7,517 bases of DNA, from contig CABPCX010000083.1 of assembly GCA_902406135.1 (NCBI GenBank), positions 1-7,517 of the forward strand, given 5' to 3'. Positions 1-4,598 of the stretch are shown here, in pieces. Made by a program: the position numbers and the translations under genes. Origin of the DNA: an uncultured Eubacteriales bacterium. Its GTDB lineage: Bacteria; Bacillota; Clostridia; Lachnospirales; Anaerotignaceae. The first letter of the stretch is position 1. Each line of letters begins with the position of its first letter. The notes under the pieces were generated by a model. It did no database searches. It was not told the origin of the DNA and saw only the letters and a program-made list of their open reading frames with translations.

Positions 1-837
1 GCTGCAAAAAAATCAGCTGAAAGAGGATATAAGACAATACTCTGTACGGAAGAATCTGCCCTTGGAGGAATGCTTGTGGAAGCGGCAATACCTCCTCATA
101 AACAGGACCTTCTTAAATTTATTGAAAATAAAAAGTATGAACTTGAGCATCTTGGCGTTGATATAAGATATAATACAAGCGTTGACGGAGAATTTGTAAA
201 AGAGCTTAAACCCTATTTTGTAGTAGAGGCCTTTGGCGGAGATGCGGTTGTACCCAATATAAAGGGCATTGACAGAGAAAATATTCATATGGCTCTTGAT
301 GTGCTTAAGGGAGACTCAAAACTTATTGCCGACATCAAAAAAGGCAGCACAGTCATAATCGGAGGCGGAACAGTAGGCCTTGAAACAGCTCAGTACATAG
401 CTGCAAAACATTATGCTGTAGAAGAATCAAAATCATTTAATAAGATGTTTATCGGAAGCGATATTCCTGTAGTAGATATACCGGCAGACATAACCGTCCT
501 TGAAATGACAAAGAAAATAGGAAAAGACCTTGGCGGCCTTAAATGGATAGTTATGAAGGAAGTAAAGGCAGCTGGCATAAAGACAATGACTGAAGCGACA
601 GTTAAAGAAATCGCTGACGGATATGTTATTGTGGATACACCCGAAGGAGAGAAAAACATTCCGGCTGACAATGTTATAATCGCAGCAGGATTTACTCCTA
701 GAGACAATGATATAACACAGGCCTGCCTTGATGAAAGAATATCCTATGCTAAAATAGGCGACTGCGGAGGAATAGGCGACGCTATGAAGGGAATTCATGA
801 AGCTTACGACCTTTTTCTCAGACTTTTTATCGCATAA
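1..837 (+). CDS. FAD/NAD(P)H-dependent oxidoreductase, OYE / 2-enoate reductase-like, C-terminal part
   Basis: This is the 3' part of a gene that begins before the window; it is open from base 1 to the TAA at 835-837, giving 278 residues. Seen: residues 21-41 (starting LGGMLVEAAIPP, then HKQDL) resemble the FAD-domain segment of enoate-reductase-like proteins. GGGTVGLETA (121-130) is a Rossmann dinucleotide-binding turn. The C-terminal stretch with IIAAG, KIGDC and IHEAYD matches the closing FAD motif of this superfamily. Family knowledge: full-length members (BaiCD/BaiH, 2-enoate reductase, 2,4-dienoyl-CoA reductase) have an N-terminal FMN barrel with a 4Fe-4S cluster, and reduce activated C=C bonds with NAD(P)H in the cytoplasm. 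The barrel is outside the window, so substrate and exact subfamily cannot be set; a stand-alone flavin oxidoreductase is possible. Odd point: about 26 extra residues (about 137-162) sit between the first helix and second strand of the NAD(P)H fold. Confidence 0.75.
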   Translation, partial: AAKKSAERGYKTILCTEESALGGMLVEAAIPPHKQDLLKFIENKKYELEHLGVDIRYNTSVDGEFVKELKPYFVVEAFGGDAVVPNIKGIDRENIHMALDVLKGDSKLIADIKKGSTVIIGGGTVGLETAQYIAAKHYAVEESKSFNKMFIGSDIPVVDIPADITVLEMTKKIGKDLGGLKWIVMKEVKAAGIKTMTEATVKEIADGYVIVDTPEGEKNIPADNVIIAAGFTPRDNDITQACLDERISYAKIGDCGGIGDAMKGIHEAYDLFLRLFIA

Positions 838-865
838 TTTAATATGAGAAATCTCCGAAGCATAT

Positions 866-871
866 TATAAT
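866..871 (+). promoter_or_regulatory. Candidate -10 box for dedA
   Basis: A perfect TATAAT lies in the loop of the hairpin at 851-891. No good -35 hexamer is seen 16-18 bases upstream, and the region is AT-rich, so it may be chance. If used, transcription would start near 878, after the left arm of the hairpin. That short mRNA could not form the fold that hides the ribosome binding site. Confidence 0.3.
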
Positions 872-885
872 TTATAAGCTGATTC

Positions 886-889
886 GGAG
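886..889 (+). promoter_or_regulatory. Ribosome binding site that decides the dedA start
   Basis: GGAG, extended as GGAGATGA, pairs well with the 16S rRNA tail. It touches the ATG at 890 with no spacer, which is unusable, but stands 9 nt before the in-frame TTG at 899. This favours TTG as the start. Confidence 0.55.
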
Positions 890-898
890 ATGAATGTC

Positions 899-1492
899 TT
901 GATAATCGATAAACTTACTGAAATGGTCAATTCGTTTGGTTATTTAGGCGTATTTATTGCAACCTCACTGGAGTATGGATGTTTTCCTGTTTCCAGTGAG
1001 GTTTTGCTGCCTTTTATAGGATATTTTGTCTATGGAGGAGAAATGAAACTTTTTTGGGCCATACTTGTCAGTACGGCAGGAGGCATAGTGGGCAGTCTTA
1101 TCTGTTACTGTTTTGGAAGATTCGGAAGGAAGTTCATTGAAAAAATCATATGTGTTAAATTTAAGTCAGCGGAATCCGGTCTTGAAAACGCAAAAAAAGT
1201 ATTTGATAAATACGGAAGCCAGTCGGTTTTGATTGCCAGGGTTTTTCCCATTGCAAGAACATATATATCAATACCCGCCGGTCTTATAGGAATGAATTTA
1301 ACCGTTTTTATAGTTTATACGGCAATAGGGTCCTTTGTATGGAATACAATGCTCATTTCAGCCGGTTACTTTTTAGGAGAATACTGGAAGAAGGCAGGAG
1401 AATATATAACGGAAGGACATCTGCTCTTTTATATACTGTTAGCTTTAACAAGCGTTATACTTATAAAAATTTCAAATAAAAAGAAAAAATAA
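899..1492 (+). CDS. DedA-family (VTT domain) membrane protein
   Basis: This is an integral membrane protein of 197 residues from TTG 899, or 200 from the in-frame ATG at 890. TTG is preferred because GGAG lies 9 nt before it and abuts the ATG. Seen: a conserved N-terminal hydrophobic region with an acidic residue and a Pro-x-Ser-Ser-Glu segment (about 25-45), a glycine-rich membrane segment (about 52-72), then the family signature IARVFPIARTYISIPAGL (112-129) with Arg115 and Arg120. Two more hydrophobic segments (about 136-160 and 175-191) and a lysine-rich tail follow. Family knowledge: DedA/VTT proteins support membrane homeostasis, and some members flip undecaprenyl phosphate (UptA) or phosphatidylethanolamine (PetA). 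Which lipid this one handles cannot be told. Length is usual for the family. The gene stands alone between the oxidoreductase and the lar cluster and contains a strong hairpin near its 5' end. Confidence 0.9.
   Translation: MIIDKLTEMVNSFGYLGVFIATSLEYGCFPVSSEVLLPFIGYFVYGGEMKLFWAILVSTAGGIVGSLICYCFGRFGRKFIEKIICVKFKSAESGLENAKKVFDKYGSQSVLIARVFPIARTYISIPAGLIGMNLTVFIVYTAIGSFVWNTMLISAGYFLGEYWKKAGEYITEGHLLFYILLALTSVILIKISNKKKK
961..1003 (+). repeat. Perfect 12-bp inverted repeat inside dedA
   Basis: AACCTCACTGGA (961-972) is the exact reverse complement of TCCAGTGAGGTT (992-1003), with a 19-nt loop and six G-C pairs. The right arm runs into TTTT (1002-1005), so the RNA would resemble a weak intrinsic terminator about 60-105 nt into the coding sequence. 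The inverted repeat is seen directly; any attenuating role is inferred. Confidence 0.55.
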
Positions 1493-1531
1493 ATAATCAT
1501 TCAAGTATGTTTAAAATTCCTTACGGTTTTT

Positions 1532-1555
1532 ATACACTATTCCTTTTTAGTGTAT
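1532..1555 (+). promoter_or_regulatory. Inverted repeat: possible operator for larE or weak dedA terminator
   Basis: ATACACTA (1532-1539) and TAGTGTAT (1548-1555) are perfect 8-bp arms with an 8-nt spacer. The repeat is centred 20-25 bases upstream of the TATAAT at 1563, where a -35 element would lie, which suits a repressor or activator site. It is also followed by TTTTG, so it may be a weak terminator for dedA, but the stem has only two G-C pairs. No known regulator's site was recognised. Confidence 0.35.
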
Positions 1556-1562
1556 TTTGTAG

Positions 1563-1568
1563 TATAAT
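1563..1568 (+). promoter_or_regulatory. Candidate -10 box for the lar operon
   Basis: A perfect TATAAT lies 48 nt before the preferred larE start, giving a predicted leader of roughly 40 nt. The expected -35 position (about 1540-1545, TTCCTT) matches the consensus poorly and falls inside the inverted repeat at 1532-1555. That would fit a promoter needing an activator, but this is inference. Confidence 0.4.
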
Positions 1569-1602
1569 TTAATCTGTATGGATATTTTAAGATTTGACGT
1601 AG

Positions 1603-1609
1603 AAGGAGG
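1603..1609 (+). promoter_or_regulatory. Ribosome binding site that decides the larE start
   Basis: AAGGAGG ends 7 nt before GTG 1617, an ideal spacing. The upstream in-frame ATG at 1578 has no such site and lies only about 10 bases after the TATAAT box. GTG 1617 is therefore preferred. Confidence 0.75.
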
Positions 1610-1616
1610 CGCTTGT

Positions 1617-2393
1617 GTGGAAAAACTCGACAGATTGAGAGAGTATATATCAAAGTTTGATAAGCTGTGCATAGCTTATTCCGGAGGAGTTGATTCGGAT
1701 CTGCTTATGAATGTGGCTTATGACGTACTGAAAGATAAGGCTGTTGCTATTATATGCGACGGTATAATGCTTTCCAGAAAAGACCTTGAAGACGCTGAAA
1801 ATCTCGCCAAGAAGACGGGAATTAAATATTATATTGTTAAGGCTGATGCTTTTTCCGTTAAAGAATTTAGATTTAATGACAGAAAAAGATGCTACTTCTG
1901 TAAGAAAAATATTATGGGAGAAATAATAAAAAAGGCCGCTGAATTAGGATTTGACACTGTTGCTGACGGTAAAAACGCCGATGACGGAAAGGCGTACAGA
2001 CCGGGCGCTGAAGCGGCAAAGGAACTTGGAATAGTCAGTCCTCTGTATGAAGCAGGGATGACAAAACAGGATATAAGAGATGCGGCAAAGGAGATGGGAC
2101 TTAAAACATGGGACAAAGCTTCAAACTCCTGCCTTGCCACAAGATTTCCCTATGATACGGAACTTACTGAAGAAAATTTTGAAAAAGTTGAAAAAGCTGA
2201 ACTGCTCCTTGCTTTAAAAGGCATACCAAGCGGAAGAGTCAGACTGCATGGTGAGATAGCCAGGATCGAAATCCCTAAGGACAGATTTAACGAATTAATA
2301 TCTGATCAGGAGCTTATAGACAACATCAAAAAATCAGGTTTTCGCTATGTAACTCTGGATCTGGAAGGATTCAGAAGCGGAAGCATGGATTGA
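1617..2393 (+). CDS. larE: LarE, sulfur transferase of nickel-pincer cofactor synthesis
   Basis: LarE is an ATP-dependent sulfurtransferase that converts the two carboxylates of pyridinium-3,5-biscarboxylic acid mononucleotide to thiocarboxylates in the cytoplasm. The protein is 258 residues from GTG 1617, a usual length. Seen: the PP-loop SGGVDS (22-27) that binds ATP, a CYFC pair (92-95), and SNSCLATRFPYDTE (169-182) with Cys172. Family knowledge: Lactiplantibacillus plantarum LarE gives up the sulfur of Cys176 and dies after one turnover, whereas LarE with three cysteines, as in Thermotoga, holds a 4Fe-4S cluster that carries the sulfur. The CxxC plus Cys172 here suggest the cluster type (inference). 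The start is set by AAGGAGG seven bases upstream; an in-frame ATG at 1578 would add 13 residues and lacks a site. It leads the larE-larB-larC operon, with TGA 11 nt before larB. Confidence 0.92.
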   Translation: MEKLDRLREYISKFDKLCIAYSGGVDSDLLMNVAYDVLKDKAVAIICDGIMLSRKDLEDAENLAKKTGIKYYIVKADAFSVKEFRFNDRKRCYFCKKNIMGEIIKKAAELGFDTVADGKNADDGKAYRPGAEAAKELGIVSPLYEAGMTKQDIRDAAKEMGLKTWDKASNSCLATRFPYDTELTEENFEKVEKAELLLALKGIPSGRVRLHGEIARIEIPKDRFNELISDQELIDNIKKSGFRYVTLDLEGFRSGSMD

Positions 2394-2404
2394 GGAGGAC
2401 AAAA

Positions 2405-3160
2405 ATGAATACAAAAGAAATACTTACAAGCCTTCAAAACGGAGAGATTTCCGTTGATCAGGCAGCTGAAATGTTAAAGCTTGCTCCTACAAAGGATCTG
2501 GGATATGCTGTTGTTGACCATCAGAGAGAAATGAGAAACGGCTGCCCTGAGGTTATATATGCTGAAGGAAAGACAAAGGAACAGACCCTTGGCATAATGA
2601 AAAATATGCTTGAAAACGGAACTGAAAATATACTTGCTACACGTGTAAGTGAAGAAAAATACGAGTATATCGTAAAAGATATACCCGATGCAAAATATAA
2701 CCGTGATGCCAGAACTGTTATAGTAGAAAGAAATCCTCTGTCCAAAACAGGAGGCATAATTCTTGTTGCCACAGGCGGAACATCAGATATACCCGTTGCG
2801 GAAGAGGCTGCGGTAACAGCTGAATTTTTAGGAAACACCGTGGACAGGCTTTATGACGTTGGCGTTGCCGGACTTCACAGACTTCTTTCAAGAATAGACA
2901 GAGTAGAGGCTGCGGATGTTATAATTGCTGTTGCGGGTATGGAGGGAGCCCTTGCCAGTGTTATAGGCGGACTTACGGACAAGCCTGTAATAGCTGTTCC
3001 CACATCAGTAGGCTACGGCGCTAACTTCAACGGACTGTCATCACTTCTGTGCATGCTTAACAGCTGTGCCAGCGGCGTAGTTGTTGTAAATATTGATAAC
3101 GGATTCGGAGCAGGATATACTGCTAACAGTATTAATAAACTGGGGGCATCAAAGAGATGA
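2405..3160 (+). CDS. larB: LarB, NaAD carboxylase/hydrolase of nickel-pincer cofactor synthesis
   Basis: LarB carries out the first step of the pathway: it carboxylates C5 of the pyridinium ring of nicotinic acid adenine dinucleotide and hydrolyses the phosphoanhydride to give the biscarboxylic mononucleotide plus AMP. The protein is 251 residues, usual for the family. Seen: a short N-terminal helical segment with GEISVDQAAEML, then a PurE-like core with VATGGTSDIPVAEEA (121-135), ending in MLNSCASGVVVVNIDNGFGA (217-236). Cys221 falls at the number of the cysteine known to form the substrate adduct in the Lactiplantibacillus enzyme. ATG 2405 is chosen because AGGAGG (2393-2398) precedes it by 6 nt; an in-frame TTG at 2390 would overlap larE and bury that site. 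It follows larE by 11 nt and overlaps larC by 4 nt (ATGA), so translation of the two is probably coupled. Confidence 0.95.
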   Translation: MNTKEILTSLQNGEISVDQAAEMLKLAPTKDLGYAVVDHQREMRNGCPEVIYAEGKTKEQTLGIMKNMLENGTENILATRVSEEKYEYIVKDIPDAKYNRDARTVIVERNPLSKTGGIILVATGGTSDIPVAEEAAVTAEFLGNTVDRLYDVGVAGLHRLLSRIDRVEAADVIIAVAGMEGALASVIGGLTDKPVIAVPTSVGYGANFNGLSSLLCMLNSCASGVVVVNIDNGFGAGYTANSINKLGASKR

Positions 3161-4548
3161 AAACATTATATTTTGACTGTAGTTCAGGCATAAGCGGAGA
3201 TATGACTTTAGGTGCTCTGCTTGACCTTGGAATAGATAAAGAAAAATTTGTAGCTGAGATGTCAAAAATAAATGTGGAAGGTTATGACATTGTTTTTGGC
3301 AAGGCTGTTAAAAACGGAATAGGTGCCAACAAAGTAGATGTTGTTATAACCGTTGAGGGCTACGATGAAGACGGCCAGCCTTTAGAACATCACCACGATC
3401 ACGAGCACCATCACGATCATGAGCATCACCACGACCATGACCACGATCACGAACATCATCACGACCACGACCACGATCATGAGCATCATCACGACCATGA
3501 TCATGATCACGAACATTATCACGACCATGACCATGATCACGAGCATCATCACGACCATGATCATGATCACGAACATCATCATGACCACGATCACGAACAT
3601 CACCATCACCACGGACATGTTCACAGAAATTTAAATGATGTGTTTGAAATAATTGATAAAAGTGAGATAAATGAAAATGCCAAAGACCTTGCAAAAAGAA
3701 TATTTATGAGAGTTGCTAAGGCAGAATCAAAGGTGCATAATGAACCTCTTGATAAAGTGCATTTCCATGAAGTTGGAGCCATTGACTCTATAGTTGATAT
3801 AATCGGTACGGCCATATGTATAGATATGCTTAAGCCCGACAGAATTTTTGCTTCCGTTGTCAATGACGGACATGGATTTATTATGTGCCAGCATGGACAG
3901 ATACCCGTTCCGGTACCTGCTACAGCTCAGATATTTGCTGATTCAGACGTTGTTTCAAGACAGATTGACATTGATACTGAATTGGTAACACCTACAGGTG
4001 CGGCCATAATAGCCGAGCTTGCAGAAAGCTACGGAACTATGCCTGCAATGTCTGTTGAAAAAATAGGTTACGGAGCAGGCAAAAAGGATATGAAGATACC
4101 CAATGTACTCCGTGTATCAATGGGTGAAATGGCTGAAGAAGTAAATGACGAAGAAGTAAATGACGAAGAAGTAGTTATCCTTGAAACAAATGTTGATGAT
4201 TCAACAGGCGAGATAATGGGATATACTCTTGATAGGATTTTTGAGGCAGGAGCAAGAGATGCTTTTTATTCACCTATTTTTATGAAAAAAAGCAGACCTG
4301 CATATAAACTTACTGTTATATGTGATGAAAAGAACAGAGATGCCATTGAAACAATAATTTTCAGAGAGACTACAACTATCGGCATCAGAAGAAGAATTGA
4401 AACAAGAACTTGTCTTGAAAGAACCTATGGAACAGTACTAAATACGGAAAACTTGACGTCAAAAAAGTGTATAGAGACGGAGTTGAAAGCGTTTATCCTG
4501 AATATGAGTCAGCAAAGAAACTGGCAATGGAGAATAAAGTCGCTTTAA
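3157..4548 (+). CDS. larC: LarC, nickel insertase with long His-rich repeat; C-terminus out of frame
   Basis: LarC is the CTP-dependent nickel insertase (cyclometallase) that finishes the nickel-pincer nucleotide. Seen: N-terminal YFDCSSGISGDMTLGALLDLG (5-25, quoted in part by family), HFHEVGAIDSIVDIIG near 203, GQIPVPVPATAQ, and a second domain starting ETNVDDSTGEIMGY after a repeated EEVND linker. Residues 77-156 are a His/Asp/Glu repeat; His-rich stretches here are a known LarC trait, thought to bind nickel. The open frame gives 463 residues, but family likeness stops near Val427. The last 36 residues of this frame are not LarC-like, while the conserved end (KYGKLDV...VYPEY...) continues in the -1 frame to TAA 4569-4571. 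A one-base loss near 4438 would explain this. Alternatively, the slippery A AAA AAG at 4461-4467 could restore the frame. The start overlaps the larB stop (ATGA). Confidence 0.9.
   Translation: MKTLYFDCSSGISGDMTLGALLDLGIDKEKFVAEMSKINVEGYDIVFGKAVKNGIGANKVDVVITVEGYDEDGQPLEHHHDHEHHHDHEHHHDHDHDHEHHHDHDHDHEHHHDHDHDHEHYHDHDHDHEHHHDHDHDHEHHHDHDHEHHHHHGHVHRNLNDVFEIIDKSEINENAKDLAKRIFMRVAKAESKVHNEPLDKVHFHEVGAIDSIVDIIGTAICIDMLKPDRIFASVVNDGHGFIMCQHGQIPVPVPATAQIFADSDVVSRQIDIDTELVTPTGAAIIAELAESYGTMPAMSVEKIGYGAGKKDMKIPNVLRVSMGEMAEEVNDEEVNDEEVVILETNVDDSTGEIMGYTLDRIFEAGARDAFYSPIFMKKSRPAYKLTVICDEKNRDAIETIIFRETTTIGIRRRIETRTCLERTYGTVLNTENLTSKKCIETELKAFILNMSQQRNWQWRIKSL
3385..3624 (+). repeat. His-rich tandem repeat in larC (30-bp units)
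   Basis: These 80 codons give 49 His, 19 Asp and 9 Glu. The units are two EHHHDH, five 10-residue EHHHDHDHDH (one with Tyr for His), one EHHHDHDH and a closing EHHHHHGHVH. At DNA level the five full units are 30 bp long (3421-3570), and their first codon alternates GAG/GAA, hinting at 60-bp duplications: 3481-3516 and 3541-3576 are identical. The likely role is nickel binding or storage beside the insertase site (inference). Copy number is probably unstable. Confidence 0.95.
4135..4173 (+). repeat. 15-bp tandem repeat in the larC interdomain linker
   Basis: GAAGAAGTAAATGAC occurs twice without gap (4135-4149, 4150-4164), followed by a partial third copy GAAGAAGTA. It encodes EEVNDEEVNDEEV (residues 327-339), just before ETNVDD, where the second LarC domain begins. 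It is an acidic, probably flexible linker. Confidence 0.9.
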
Positions 4549-4571
4549 AAGAAATTTATAAAATGCAGTAA
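4440..4571 (+). other. larC: Displaced LarC C-terminus in the -1 frame
   Basis: Read in the frame starting at 4440, these bases encode 43 residues beginning KYGKLDVKKVYRDGVESVYP and then EYESAKKLA..., ending with TAA 4569-4571. This matches the usual LarC ending (TpYGkvrVKv...DG...vyPEYedc..LA...vpLkevY). The -1 frame is closed upstream by TGA 4416-4418, so any shift must occur after that. With one base added near 4438 the protein would read on continuously to about 471 residues. Confidence 0.85.
4461..4467 (+). promoter_or_regulatory. Candidate -1 ribosomal frameshift site A AAA AAG
   Basis: The heptamer is read as tcA AAA AAG in the larC frame, the same register as the E. coli dnaX slippery site. 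A -1 slip here would join directly to VYRDGVESVYPEY and restore the LarC end. No clear upstream Shine-Dalgarno-like stimulator or downstream stem was found, and it lies 21 nt after the point where likeness changes frame. Confidence 0.35.
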
Positions 4572-4586
4572 AAGGTTTAAGTAGCA

Positions 4587-4591
4587 AAGGG
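4587..4591 (+). promoter_or_regulatory. Ribosome binding site for the TTG start of mltG
   Basis: AAGGG, extended as AAGGGTGAT, ends 7 nt before TTG 4599. No in-frame ATG or GTG is nearby upstream, and the next in-frame ATG (4686) lies inside the membrane segment. The TTG start is therefore likely. Confidence 0.6.
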
Positions 4592-4598
4592 TGATACT

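Larger units (their letters stand above)
851..891 (+). promoter_or_regulatory. Hairpin sequestering the dedA ribosome binding site
   Basis: ATCTCCGAA (851-859) and TTCGGAGAT (883-891) are perfect 9-bp reverse complements around a 23-nt AT-rich loop. The right arm contains the GGAG (886-889) that should serve dedA, so the fold would hide it in RNA that reads through from the upstream gene. No T-run follows, so it does not look like a terminator. Any regulatory role is inferred. Confidence 0.45.

Noticed and set aside
851..891. Intrinsic terminator for the oxidoreductase gene
   Set aside because: The stem is followed by ATGAATG rather than a T-run.
890..892. ATG at 890 as the dedA start
   Set aside because: GGAG abuts it with no spacer, while TTG 899 has a 9-nt spacing. 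The difference is only three residues, so it is not excluded.
1578..1616. ATG at 1578 as the larE start
   Set aside because: It has no ribosome binding site, and the 13 added residues contain the AAGGAGG that serves GTG 1617; LarE proteins normally begin close to the PP-loop strand.
2390..2404. TTG at 2390 as the larB start
   Set aside because: It overlaps the larE stop and precedes the AGGAGG that is ideally placed for ATG 2405.
3421..3600. Regular 30-bp repeats as a possible CRISPR array
   Set aside because: The repeats are directly joined, have no unique spacers and encode an in-frame His/Asp/Glu array.
3344..3694. Long open frames on the minus strand and in another plus frame across the His-rich repeat
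   Set aside because: They arise from the repeated CAC/CAT/GAC/GAT codons read in other frames, giving low-complexity Met/Val/Ile or Thr/Ile strings without start signals.
3157..4571. Calling larC a pseudogene
   Set aside because: Only the last 43 residues are displaced, all other motifs are intact, and a slippery site or a single base-call error could explain the shift; the evidence does not show loss of function.
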